A stretch of 64,000 nt of DNA, from the NCBI RefSeq assembly GCF_000381925.1, contig NZ_KB907308.1:1426001-1490000 (forward strand), given 5' to 3'. Shown one piece after another: positions 8,930 through 19,919 of the stretch; the stretch's first letter is position 1; each line of letters opens with the position of its first letter. The DNA comes from Nocardia sp. BMG111209. GTDB lineage: Bacteria > Actinomycetota > Actinomycetes > Mycobacteriales > Mycobacteriaceae. A program made the position numbers and the translations under genes. The notes under the pieces were generated by a model. That model was given only the letters and a program-made list of their open reading frames with translations. It was not told where the DNA came from and did not search any database.

Positions 8930-10264
8930 TCACCGCCCGGCAAGCCGGGCGATGAGGGTGTCCTCCAGCAACCGCGGCTTGCACGCCTGCCACCCGGCGA
9001 TCAGCAGGACGACCTGGACGGCCGCCAGCAGCGCGAACGGCACGGCCCAGCCGCCCGAAACACCGTGCAGCACACCGAACAACAGCGGCCCGACGCACGC
9101 GACGGTGTACCCCACGCCCTGGGTGAACCCGGACAGCGCCGCCGAACCGGCCTGGGTGCGGCTGCGCAGGTTGATCAGGGTCAGCGCCATCGGGAACGTG
9201 CTCGGGCCCAGGCCCAGCAGCAGCACCCACAGCAACGGCGCGGCCATCGGCGCCAGCAGGAGACCCGCGAATGCGGCGAGATAGCAAGCGACACAACCGA
9301 TCACGACCACGAACGGATTGCGCATGCGCGCGGCCAGCGGCGGCGCGGTCAGCGCGGACACCAGTCCGATCAGCGCGAAGACGCCGACCATACTGCCGCC
9401 GAACGCCGCACTCGCGCCGGCATCGGTGAAGATCTTCGGCAACCAGGTGAACATGGCGTAGGTGGTCAGCGAGGTCATGCCGAACATGCCCGCCATGCCC
9501 CACGCCACCGGCGAGCGCCACACCGGGCCGACGCCGCCGGCCCGCGCCGCGGCGGAACCGTCCACCGGCCGGACCGCCGCCGGGCCGGTCACGAGACGTT
9601 CAGCCGATTCGTGGCCCGGCACCGCGTCCAGCGCCGTGTGGTCGGCGAGATCCCGGCCGCGGCGACTCCGGAGCACACCGGCCCACGGCAGCACCGCCAC
9701 GAATGCGAGCAGCGCCCACATCCCGAGCGAGATCCGCCAGCCGTGCGCCTGCGCCACCGGCACGGCGACCAGCGCCGGCACCACCGTGCCGAGCTGAACC
9801 ATGGTGATGTAGACCGAGCTCAGCACGGCCAGCCGATCGGCGAAGTAGCGCTTGACCAGCGGCGGGATCACCACATTGCCGATGCCCATCCCGCTCAGCG
9901 CCAGCGCCGAGCACACCAGCAGCTCCCAGGTCTGCGGGACGACGGCCCGCACGACCTGCCCGACCCCGGCGGCCAGCATCGCGACCAGCACGGTGCGCTC
10001 CAGCCCCAGCCGCCGCACCAGCACCGGGGTGAGCAGCCCGGCCAGCGCGAACATCGCGGTCGGGATCATGCCGAACACGCCCACGACGGCCGTCGAATAG
10101 CCGACGTCGTGCCCGATCCGCTCGGCCAGCGGGGTGAATGCGGTGACCGCGGTCCGCAGGTTGAGCGCCGACAATACGATCGCCGCCAGCACGAGCAACC
10201 GCCCCTCGCGAAGGGAGGGGCGGGACGGGGCGGCGATGGTCCGGCGATCGGCGGTTACAGTCAC
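8930..10264 (-). CDS. MFS transporter, CynX/NimT-like
   Basis: This integral membrane transporter of about 444 residues has 12 hydrophobic segments. NLRTAVTAFTPLAERIG near the N-terminus is the hallmark of the CynX/NimT subfamily, which includes cyanate and 2-nitroimidazole transporters; the substrate here is unknown. I place the start at GTG 10264. A TATGAT box ends six bases before it and TTGCCT lies 18 bases further upstream, so the transcript is probably leaderless. A TTG at 10300 is also in frame but would sit on the -35 box. The gene is divergent from a GntR/FadR-type regulator. Confidence 0.88.
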   Translation of the reverse strand: MTVTADRRTIAAPSRPSLREGRLLVLAAIVLSALNLRTAVTAFTPLAERIGHDVGYSTAVVGVFGMIPTAMFALAGLLTPVLVRRLGLERTVLVAMLAAGVGQVVRAVVPQTWELLVCSALALSGMGIGNVVIPPLVKRYFADRLAVLSSVYITMVQLGTVVPALVAVPVAQAHGWRISLGMWALLAFVAVLPWAGVLRSRRGRDLADHTALDAVPGHESAERLVTGPAAVRPVDGSAAARAGGVGPVWRSPVAWGMAGMFGMTSLTTYAMFTWLPKIFTDAGASAAFGGSMVGVFALIGLVSALTAPPLAARMRNPFVVVIGCVACYLAAFAGLLLAPMAAPLLWVLLLGLGPSTFPMALTLINLRSRTQAGSAALSGFTQGVGYTVACVGPLLFGVLHGVSGGWAVPFALLAAVQVVLLIAGWQACKPRLLEDTLIARLAGR

Positions 10265-10270
10265 GTAAAA

Positions 10271-10300
10271 ATCATAGGATGATTGGACGATACGAGGCAA
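10271..10300 (-). promoter_or_regulatory. Promoter of the CynX-like transporter with overlapping operator
   Basis: On the minus strand TTGCCT (10295-10300), an 18-base spacer and TATGAT (10271-10276) form a good housekeeping promoter that ends six bases before GTG 10264. The palindrome TCAT-AGG-ATGA (10272-10282) overlaps the -10 box and is a candidate operator for the divergent GntR regulator. Confidence 0.6.
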
Positions 10301-10316
10301 CGGAATACCCGCGCGG

Positions 10317-10322
10317 TAGGCT
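10317..10322 (+). promoter_or_regulatory. -10 box of leaderless gntR transcript
   Basis: TAGGCT followed by seven bases and the GTG of the GntR gene. No Shine-Dalgarno sequence precedes the start, consistent with a leaderless mRNA. Confidence 0.5.
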
Positions 10323-10329
10323 GTGACGC

Positions 10330-10998
10330 GTGCAACCCGTCCGCCGCACCAGCCTCATCGCGCAGGTCACCGAACAGCTGCGTGCCGAGATCCGTTCCGG
10401 CAGCTGGCCGGTCGGCTCCCGTATCCCGACCGAACCGGAGCTGACCGAGCTCACCGGCACCGGCCGCAACACCGTCCGCGAGGCCGTACAGGCCCTCGTG
10501 CACGCCGGCATGCTGGAGCGCCGGCAGGGCTCGGGCACCTACGTCATCGCGACCTCCGACCTGGGCGGCACGCTGACCAAATACTTCGCCGACGCGCAGG
10601 CCCGGGATGTGCTGGAGCTACGGCAGGCCCTCGACACCACCGCCGCGCGACTGGCCGCGCAGCGCCGCGACGACGCCGACATCGCCTCGTTGCAGCGGTT
10701 GCTGGAGGAACGCAAGCGGGCCTGGGACGAGACCGGCGCCGAGGCCCTCGAAACCGACGTGCAGTTGCACCGCGCGATCGTGGTGGCCAGCCACAACGCG
10801 GTGTACCTGGAGTTCTACGATTCGCTGCTGCCGGTGATCGAACAGGGCATCCGGGTCAACATCGCGCGGGCCCTCGGCCCCTACCACCAGGAGCACACCG
10901 AACTGGTGCAGGCCGTCGTCGACGGCGACCCTGATCGCGCGGCCCGCGTCGCCAACTGCTTCCTCGGCCTGCTCATCTCCGAATATTCGGATCGCTGA
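10330..10998 (+). CDS. GntR family regulator, FadR subfamily
   Basis: This 222-residue regulator has an N-terminal winged helix (residues about 5-75; it includes IPTEPELTELTGTGRNTVREA and GMLERRQGSGTYV). An all-helical FCD ligand-binding domain follows. It is transcribed divergently from the CynX-like exporter; the 65-base region between the start codons contains both promoters and a TCAT-N3-ATGA palindrome, so it probably represses the transporter and perhaps itself. The effector is unknown. The GTG at 10330 is preceded by a leaderless-type -10 box. Confidence 0.92.
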   Translation: MQPVRRTSLIAQVTEQLRAEIRSGSWPVGSRIPTEPELTELTGTGRNTVREAVQALVHAGMLERRQGSGTYVIATSDLGGTLTKYFADAQARDVLELRQALDTTAARLAAQRRDDADIASLQRLLEERKRAWDETGAEALETDVQLHRAIVVASHNAVYLEFYDSLLPVIEQGIRVNIARALGPYHQEHTELVQAVVDGDPDRAARVANCFLGLLISEYSDR

Positions 10999-11005
10999 AC
11001 GACTT

Positions 11006-11857
11006 TCACACCATCAGGCGGACCATATCGGCGGTGCGGGCCAGTCCCGCGAAGGCCTCCGGGGTGGACCTCGGATGCAGCGCGTGCACCGCGAGCCGGA
11101 ACATGACCGCGCGCAACAACATCTGCGGCCATTCCGGCAGATCGGTCCAGCGCCGCAGCAATCCGTCGTCGGCGCCGCCCCAGGACAGCGCGTCGACGAC
11201 GATCACACCCGCGGCCCAGGCGGCGGGCCGCCAGTACGGGGTGATGTCGGTGAGGCCCGGTCCGCCCTCGGCGGCGAACAGCACGGTCCCGAACAGGTCG
11301 CCGTGCACCAGTTGCGGTGCGGTGCGGACCTGTTTGCGCAGCGTGGACAGCTGGGTGAGCATCTGCAGGCTGCGCTGGCCGTCCGGGGAGGTGGCCGGCT
11401 GCATTCCGCCGAGTTTCAGGGCGCGCAGCGGTACCGGCTCCCATGCCGCCCGGTCGGCGGCGGCGAACACGTCCACATCCCCGTAGGGTGCGACCGGCTG
11501 CTGCGACAGGAACCGGGGACGCTCCAGCGCGCCGGTGGACCGGTGCAGCCGCAGCGAGACCGAGACGACCTCGTCGTGCCGGGCGTCGGGGGTGCCTTCG
11601 AGGTACGTGTCGGCCCGCCAGCCCGACACCACGTAGCGGCCGTCGGTCGCTCGCACCGGGCGGGCCAGTCGCAGCCCGTCGACCTTGAGGTTCTCGCGAA
11701 CCTTTGCCGACCACGCCGCGCGGGCGTGATCGGCCACCGGGCTGAGCACCACGTCACCGCAGCGCCATCCGCCCTCCCAGTCGCCGAGCGCGACCGGCGT
11801 CACCTCGCGAAGCCCGAACGTGCCGCGCACGTGCTCGGGAGGTTCCACAGAAGTCAC
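11006..11857 (-). CDS. TIGR02569 family protein (kinase-like fold)
   Basis: This 283-residue protein belongs to a conserved mycobacterial family found next to moeZ (Rv3205c position). It contains LVHGDLFGTVLF, which resembles the HGDL motif of aminoglycoside phosphotransferase-like kinases, with DITPYWRP in the place of the metal-binding segment; the usual catalytic Asn after HGD is not obvious. Function is unknown. The GTG start at 11857 has no ribosome-binding site but a TACGGT box ends seven bases upstream, suggesting a leaderless transcript. It converges on the gntR gene with only seven bases between the stops. Confidence 0.85.
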   Translation of the reverse strand: MTSVEPPEHVRGTFGLREVTPVALGDWEGGWRCGDVVLSPVADHARAAWSAKVRENLKVDGLRLARPVRATDGRYVVSGWRADTYLEGTPDARHDEVVSVSLRLHRSTGALERPRFLSQQPVAPYGDVDVFAAADRAAWEPVPLRALKLGGMQPATSPDGQRSLQMLTQLSTLRKQVRTAPQLVHGDLFGTVLFAAEGGPGLTDITPYWRPAAWAAGVIVVDALSWGGADDGLLRRWTDLPEWPQMLLRAVMFRLAVHALHPRSTPEAFAGLARTADMVRLMV

Positions 11858-11911
11858 GGACCGTACCGTATCCCGGACCGGTCGGCATCGACAGGCGCCG
11901 CGCCGGAACCC

Positions 11912-13093
11912 TCAGTACACCGGCAGGGACGGGTCGATCTGGTTGGCCCAGGCGAGGATTCCGCCCTGCAGGTGGGTGGCGTCGGAGAAGCCTGCCTGTT
12001 TGAGGGCGGCCAGGGCCTCGGCCGAGCGGACACCGGACTTGCAGTGCAGCACGATCGGGCGGTTCTGCGGCAGTTCGGCCAGCGCCTCACCGGACAGGAT
12101 GCGGTCCTTGGGGATCAGCGTGGCGCCCTCGATGCGGACGATGTCCCATTCGACGGGCTCGCGCACGTCGATGATCGCCACATCCTTGCCCGCGTCGAGC
12201 ATGTCCTTCAGCTCGCGCGCGGTGATCGTGGAACCGATCGCGGCGGCCTGACCCTCCTCGGACACCACACCGCAGAAGGCGTCGTAGTCGATCAGTTCGG
12301 TGATCGGCTCGCGGGCCGGGTCGCGGCGCAGCTTGATGGTCCGGTAGTTCATGTCCAGTGCGTCGTAGACCATCAACCGGCCGAGCAGCGAATCGCCGAT
12401 ACCGGTGATCAGCTTGATCGCCTCGGTGACCATGACCGAGCCGATCGACGCGCACAGCACGCCGAGCACGCCGCCCTCGGCGCAGGACGGGACCATGCCC
12501 GGCGGCGGCGCCTCCGGGTACAGATCGCGGTAGTTGATGCCGCGGCCGTCCGGGGCGTCCTCCCAGAACACCGAGACCTGGCCCTCGAACCGGTAGATCG
12601 AACCCCACACGTACGGTTTGCCGGCCAGCACCGCGGCGTCGTTCACCAGATAGCGGGTCGCGAAATTGTCGGTGCCGTCGACGATCAGGTCGTACTGCCG
12701 GAACAGGTCGACCGCATTGTCCGGTTCCAGCCGGATCTTGTGCAGCTGCACGGTCACATGGGAATTGATCTCCACGATGGAATCGCGCGCGCTGTCGGCC
12801 TTGCTGCGGCCGATATCGGATTCACCGTGAATGATCTGCCGTTGCAGATTCGACGAGTCGACCTCGTCGAATTCCACGATGCCGAGGGTACCGACGCCGG
12901 CCGCGGCCAGATACAACAGGGCCGGCGAGCCGAGCCCACCCGCGCCGATCACCAGAACCTTGGCGTTCTTCAGGCGCTTCTGCCCGTCGACGCCGACGTC
13001 GGGAATGATCAGATGCCGGCTGTAGCGGGCGACCTCGTCCTTGGTCAGCTCCGCGGCAGGCTCCACCAGAGGCGGCAGGGTGGCTGGTGACAC
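11912..13093 (-). CDS. moeZ: Adenylyltransferase/sulfurtransferase MoeZ
   Basis: This 393-residue fusion has an N-terminal ThiF/MoeB/HesA adenylyltransferase domain (VIGAGGLGSPALLYLAAAGV, then DGTDNFATRYLVNDA) and a C-terminal rhodanese domain with the active-site loop LHCKSGVRSAEA. It activates sulfur-carrier proteins and transfers sulfur for thiocarboxylate formation in molybdopterin, CysO-dependent cysteine and thio-metabolite pathways. The GTG at 13093 gives an N-terminus aligned with mycobacterial MoeB1/MoeZ (LPPLVEPA) and has GAGGAG ten bases upstream. A longer frame to 13315 lacks conserved sequence. Position and strand match the Rv3206c neighbourhood. Confidence 0.94.
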   Translation of the reverse strand: MSPATLPPLVEPAAELTKDEVARYSRHLIIPDVGVDGQKRLKNAKVLVIGAGGLGSPALLYLAAAGVGTLGIVEFDEVDSSNLQRQIIHGESDIGRSKADSARDSIVEINSHVTVQLHKIRLEPDNAVDLFRQYDLIVDGTDNFATRYLVNDAAVLAGKPYVWGSIYRFEGQVSVFWEDAPDGRGINYRDLYPEAPPPGMVPSCAEGGVLGVLCASIGSVMVTEAIKLITGIGDSLLGRLMVYDALDMNYRTIKLRRDPAREPITELIDYDAFCGVVSEEGQAAAIGSTITARELKDMLDAGKDVAIIDVREPVEWDIVRIEGATLIPKDRILSGEALAELPQNRPIVLHCKSGVRSAEALAALKQAGFSDATHLQGGILAWANQIDPSLPVY

Positions 13094-13253
13094 GTTTCTC
13101 GGACTCCTCGAATCGACTTCGCTCGGCGCACGTGGCTGTGAACGCCACACGTGCAACGCCACGAATCGGATCGTTCTTCCCCACCATGGTGCCGCACCCC
13201 CGGCCCGGCGCGGCGGCCGACCCGGCTCACCCGAGGCGCACCGGCCCCGCGTT

Positions 13254-14225
13254 TCAGAGGCGCGGATACGGCCAGGGGTTGAACCGGCACTTCTTCCCGT
13301 CCATCGGCACCACACCCTGCGGATCGAGGGCCGCGATGTCGTCGTTGGCGGTACCGAAGGTCTGCTGCATCATCACCGGGGCCAGCCCGCCGTCGGTGCC
13401 GCAGGGCTGGTGCTCGCGGTAGCCGATCGCGTGTCCGACCTCGTGGTTGATCTGGTACTGGCGATACGAGCCGATATCGCCGTCGAACGCGACCGCGCCG
13501 CGCACCCAGCGCACCTCGGACAGCACCACGCGGCCCTCGTCGGAGTCGTAACAGGACGAGTCGATCGGAATCTCGAAGCCGCAGAGCGTCCGGGTGGTCT
13601 GGCGCGAGGCGAGCGCGATCCGGAAGTCCGGGGTGCCGGTCGCGATGCGCTGGAAGCCGAAGCGGGTGTCGTGGATCCAGCTCTTCGGATTGGCCAGCGT
13701 GGCCTCGACCATGGCCGCGATCGCCTCGTCACCGCCGAGTTCGGCGGTGTTCACGCCGTTCTCCACCTCGACGGTGTAGGTGAACAGGTGCTGCTCGGCG
13801 GTACCCACCCGCGGCGAGCCGCCGGGCACCTGGTGCCAGGCTCCGGCGCCGACCTCGGCGTACTGGCCGCCGTCGGGCAGCGAACCGGCCAACCGGCCGA
13901 CGAAACTGCCGTCCCCCTTCGGCGGGGCGCCGATCACACCGGCCTTGTCGGAGTGCCGGCTCAGATTGCCCACCACCGGCGCGGGGCTCAGCACGGGCGC
14001 ACCGACCCCGCGGACCGCGTCGACGGCGACCAGCACCGTGATGACGGTGAGGATCGGCAGCGCGTAGGCCCGCCAGCCGTAGGTGGTGACGAAGCGGCGT
14101 AGCCGGCCCGGCTTCGCGATCACGGGTTCCGGCGCGTCCTCCGGCACCGGGTCCCATTGCGCCCGCAGCGGCTCTCCGGGCGGGGAGTACCCGGCCGGTC
14201 TGGCCCGTTGGTCGGTCACCACCAC
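13254..14225 (-). CDS. DUF3152 membrane-anchored matrixin-like metalloprotease
   Basis: This 323-residue protein has one N-terminal membrane segment (YALPILTVITVLVAVDAV) and an extracytoplasmic domain. That domain carries the full HExxHxxGxxxH zinc signature as HEVGHAIGYREH. The family is DUF3152 (Rv3207c position); substrates are not known. Conserved cysteines around LCGFEIPIDSSCYD may form a disulfide outside the membrane. The start is one of three consecutive GTG codons (14225, 14222, 14219); the first is used here. The gene is divergent from the TetR gene across a 299-base region. Confidence 0.88.
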   Translation of the reverse strand: MVVTDQRARPAGYSPPGEPLRAQWDPVPEDAPEPVIAKPGRLRRFVTTYGWRAYALPILTVITVLVAVDAVRGVGAPVLSPAPVVGNLSRHSDKAGVIGAPPKGDGSFVGRLAGSLPDGGQYAEVGAGAWHQVPGGSPRVGTAEQHLFTYTVEVENGVNTAELGGDEAIAAMVEATLANPKSWIHDTRFGFQRIATGTPDFRIALASRQTTRTLCGFEIPIDSSCYDSDEGRVVLSEVRWVRGAVAFDGDIGSYRQYQINHEVGHAIGYREHQPCGTDGGLAPVMMQQTFGTANDDIAALDPQGVVPMDGKKCRFNPWPYPRL

Positions 14226-14297
14226 AGAGTCTCACAACCAGCGGCGTCGCATTCCGGCACCCGGTACTCGATGCGTTACGGTTGCGGGTTTCCTCGC

Positions 14298-14314
14298 GGA
14301 AATGCGACATTTCC
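14298..14314. promoter_or_regulatory. Palindromic operator candidate between DUF3152 and tetR
   Basis: GGAAATG-CGA-CATTTCC is a perfect inverted repeat with 7-base arms in the divergent promoter region. Its size suits a TetR dimer, so autoregulation by the adjacent TetR protein is a reasonable inference. A shorter repeat ATTGC-N5-GCAAT lies at 14337-14351. No gene is visible in 14226-14524. Confidence 0.45.
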
Positions 14315-14398
14315 CACTGCATCCAATTACTGACCGATTGCCAACAGCAATTACGGGTGCCGCCACAACCGCCAGCGGTGGTTGCCTGGATGCCGTAA

Positions 14399-15423
<1,025 letters not shown>

Positions 15424-15544
15424 GGCCGAACCTCCTACTTGTCCAGTGACTGGTTGGTCCAAGGCTAGTGCAGCGGCGGGCCACGCCGTTATCGGTGCAG
15501 GTGCGCTGTCAGCGAACGGATCCCGCGCCGGGCGGACGGCGTGA

Positions 15545-16243
15545 TCAGGCCAGTCCCAGGATCCGCATGCGCTCGGTGTGCCGGGTCTGCATGTGGTCGA
15601 ACAGCGCGCCGATGCCGTTCAGGTCGCCGGTGGCGCCGAGGACCAGTTCGGTCAGCTCGTCGCGCTGGGCCATCACGAACTGGGCCTGGGTGATCGCCTC
15701 GCCGAGCAGCCGGCGGCCCCACAGGGTGAGGCGGTCGCGCTCGGAACGGCTCACCGCGACCGCGCTGCGCACCTCCTCGACCACGAATTCGGAGTGCCCG
15801 GTCTCGGCCAGCACGTCGCGCACGACACTCGAGACCTCGGGGGCCAGCGAGACGGCGAGCACGGTGTAGAAGTCGGCGGCGATGCCGTCGCCGACGTAGA
15901 ACTTGACCATCGACTCCAGCCAGGTCGACGGGTCGGTGGACACGTGATAGTCGTCGAGGGCGGCCACGAAGGGCGCCATCGCGTCGAACGCGTCGACGCC
16001 GCGCTCGGCCAGCGCCTGCTCGAGCGTGCGGAAGTGGCCCATCTCGGCGGCGGCCATCTTCGCCGCCGCCACCTTCCCGCGCAGGGTGGGCGACAGCTCG
16101 GCCTCCTCGGCCAGCCGGTAGAACGCCGAGATCTCGCCGTAGGCGAGGACGGCGAACAGGTCGGTGACGCCGGGATGGTCGGCGGGGATACGGACCTCGA
16201 GATCGTCGGACTGGGGCGGCGCGGCCGGCGGGTTCACTCCCAT
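15545..16243 (-). CDS. Ferritin-like (MiaE-like) domain protein
   Basis: This 232-residue all-helical protein occupies the Rv3210c position and resembles the ferritin-like/tRNA hydroxylase-like family. It has the repeated helix pattern expected of a four-helix di-iron or di-iron-like bundle (FAVLAYGEISAFYRLAEEA; KMAAAEMGHFRTLEQAL; AETGHSEFVVEEV). Glu and His residues on these helices could bind metal, but the ligand set was not verified. The ATG at 16243 has a TAGGGT box ending seven bases upstream and no ribosome-binding site, hence a probable leaderless mRNA. Function is unproven. Confidence 0.82.
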   Translation of the reverse strand: MGVNPPAAPPQSDDLEVRIPADHPGVTDLFAVLAYGEISAFYRLAEEAELSPTLRGKVAAAKMAAAEMGHFRTLEQALAERGVDAFDAMAPFVAALDDYHVSTDPSTWLESMVKFYVGDGIAADFYTVLAVSLAPEVSSVVRDVLAETGHSEFVVEEVRSAVAVSRSERDRLTLWGRRLLGEAITQAQFVMAQRDELTELVLGATGDLNGIGALFDHMQTRHTERMRILGLA

Positions 16244-16846
16244 ACCGTCCACCCTAGCCGCCGGTCCGGCGCCCCGGCACCTCGACGGGGCCGCCGGAAA
16301 TGCCGAAATGCAGCGAATTCCCGTGCGCCACAGCACGAATACCGATCGCATCCCGGACCCGCGCCGCGGCGGTTCGGAAATCCGGCCCACATTTTCGGGT
16401 GGCGGAAATCGGGCGCAGAAAGCTATCACGCTACAATCTCCTTGGGCAACGAAAATTTCGGCTCACAGACGCCGGCTCACAATCGAGCCGGAGCAGCCGA
16501 GCAGGGGTTGATCGTCGCCCGTGAAAATGTGCGCGCACCAGATCCGCGACACCGCCGCGCCGGGTAGCTGCCCGTCCCCTCGGGCCCGTTGCGCCGGATG
16601 CGGCGCCCGCCGGCCCGCCGCGGTTGCTTCAGCCGACGCATCGGTCGCAGCGAGCGCCGGCAGCGGTCGCAGCGCCGGAAACGGCACGGGCGGGAGGAAA
16701 CCGCCGGATCCGTGGTCCGCCCTGGTGGCAAGCCGTCCGCATCGGACCGGCCGCCGTCGGTGCTTCCCACACCTCGTGCGCGCGAGATGCGATAACACGA
16801 GGAAGGCACGAACCTGAGCAAGATCACCATCGAACCGGAGCCCGGT
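16244..16846. other. 603-base intergenic region upstream of rhlE
   Basis: I see no supported gene here. The region carries the leaderless promoter of the ferritin-like gene (TAGGGT on the minus strand, 16251-16256) and, on the plus strand, TACAAT at 16432-16437, the best -10-like hexamer in the stretch. If that is the rhlE promoter, the leader would be about 400 bases, long enough for RNA-level control. Short open frames with clustered cysteines near 16521-16817 look like composition artefacts. Confidence 0.4.
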
Positions 16847-18514
<1,668 letters not shown>

Positions 18515-18525
18515 TCCACGCGCAT

Positions 18526-18555
18526 ACTGCCCCGGACCTTCACGTCCGGGGCAGT
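18526..18555 (+). terminator. Hairpin terminator after rhlE
   Basis: A perfect 12-base stem (ACTGCCCCGGAC/GTCCGGGGCAGT) with a 6-base loop starts 11 bases after the rhlE stop. There is no long T tract, as is common in actinobacteria. Confidence 0.7.
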
Positions 18556-18677
18556 GTCGTCCGATCGCTCGGTTCGGTCCCGATACGCCGGAAGCGGGCA
18601 TCGCGGCTCGGGTCGGTGCCGCGGTCGCGGGGGTGGGGGTGGAAATGTCGCCGTTCGAAGACCGGACCGGGATCGGA

Positions 18678-18683
18678 TAGGCT
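18678..18683 (+). promoter_or_regulatory. -10 box of leaderless Rv3212-like transcript
   Basis: TAGGCT followed by seven bases and GTG 18691, with no Shine-Dalgarno sequence. The spacing matches the other leaderless boxes in this window. Confidence 0.5.
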
Positions 18684-18690
18684 CGCCGAC

Positions 18691-19914
18691 GTGCTCGTAC
18701 CCGAACGGCGGACGCGCGCCGACCTCGTTGCCGCAGCCGTGATCGCCGTCGTGGTGGTGATCCTGGTGGTCGTCGTGTGGGCGAAGAGCGATGCGCGCGG
18801 GACGATCTCCGAGCCGGCGGGACATGCCGCCGCGCCGGCCGCACCGATCGAGCGGTTGCCGCAGTCGTTGCACGAGCTGTGGCACGCTCCCGACGGCGCG
18901 ACCGACCGGGCACTGGCGGTCAGTGGGGTCGCGATCACGGCCGACGACGGCACGGTCACCGGCCACGATCCGGTGACCGGAAAGCAGCTGTGGAAGTACC
19001 AGCGGAACATGCCGTTGTGCGGCGCGGAGAGTCAGTACGGCGCGGTCATCGCCACCTACCGGGACCGCCGCGGCTGCAGCCAGACCACGCTGCTGGGCGC
19101 CGATACGGGAGCCCGGCGCACCGCGCGCAGCAGCTACATGGACCAGCAGGTGACCTTCGGGATGGACGGCACCTACACCGTCGCGCAGGGGCCCGACCGG
19201 CTGGAGGTGTGGCGCTCGGATCTGGTGCGCACCCTGGAGTACGGGAAGGTCGACGCGCCGGTGAACCCGCGGACCCAGCCGCGCAAGGGTTGCCGGTTGC
19301 TCTCCGCCGCTTCGAGTTCCACCCGGCTGGCGGTGCTCGAGCGGTGTCCCGACGATCCGACCGACCGGCTGACCGTGCAGAATCCGGCCCCCAAGGACAG
19401 CACGGTCCCCGAGGAGTACGGCTCGCACGTGCTGACCGAGGCGGGGGCCGCCGCGGAGGGCGCGCGGGTGATCGCGGTGTCCGACAACCGGGTCGCGCTC
19501 TACCTGCCCGGAATCGGCAGTACCGCACCGGAATTCGCGGTCTACGACGCATCCGCCAATCTGGTCGTCACCCATCGGCTGACCGCCCCGCTGTCGGATC
19601 GCACCACCGTGGCCCGGGTCGGCTCCGCCTTCGCAGTATTCACCGGCAACAGTGTGATCGCCTTGAACACCACGACTTTCGATCCGATGTGGACGGCGGC
19701 CGACGCGCTCGGCACCCCCGCCCAGCTGGCGGGGCAACTGTTGCTGCCGGTGCCCGACGGCATCGCGGTGCTCGATCCGGCCACCGGCGCCGCTACCTCA
19801 CGAATCCCGTTGCAGCGCACGGACTATCACGGCGAGCTGATCACGCTGGCGGGTACCGGGTCGACCGTTCTGGAGCGCCGGGGCACCGAGCTGTACGGCG
19901 TCGGGCAGTCCTGA
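18691..19914 (+). CDS. Membrane-anchored PQQ-like beta-propeller protein (Rv3212-like)
   Basis: This 407-residue protein has a single N-terminal membrane anchor (about residues 11-32, a Val/Ile-rich stretch before WAKSDARG). Its extracytoplasmic domain has repeated GxVTGHDPVTGKQLWKYQ-like strands typical of a PQQ/WD-type beta-propeller. Length and position match Rv3212, a conserved protein downstream of rhlE; function is not established. The GTG start at 18691 is supported by the TAGGCT box seven bases upstream. A longer frame to 18616 would add a non-conserved basic stretch. Confidence 0.85.
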   Translation: MLVPERRTRADLVAAAVIAVVVVILVVVVWAKSDARGTISEPAGHAAAPAAPIERLPQSLHELWHAPDGATDRALAVSGVAITADDGTVTGHDPVTGKQLWKYQRNMPLCGAESQYGAVIATYRDRRGCSQTTLLGADTGARRTARSSYMDQQVTFGMDGTYTVAQGPDRLEVWRSDLVRTLEYGKVDAPVNPRTQPRKGCRLLSAASSSTRLAVLERCPDDPTDRLTVQNPAPKDSTVPEEYGSHVLTEAGAAAEGARVIAVSDNRVALYLPGIGSTAPEFAVYDASANLVVTHRLTAPLSDRTTVARVGSAFAVFTGNSVIALNTTTFDPMWTAADALGTPAQLAGQLLLPVPDGIAVLDPATGAATSRIPLQRTDYHGELITLAGTGSTVLERRGTELYGVGQS

Positions 19915-19919
19915 TCCGG

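Noticed and set aside
8934..8951. CGCCCGGC/GCCGGGCG hairpin as a terminator of the CynX-like gene
   Set aside because: It lies within the last codons of the gene and has no T tract on the minus strand. It may be a coincidence of GC-rich coding sequence.
16521..16817. Short open frame with CxxC-like cysteines upstream of rhlE
   Set aside because: Compositionally extreme (Ala/Arg/Pro), no ribosome-binding site, overlapping frames on both strands equally open, no conserved pattern.
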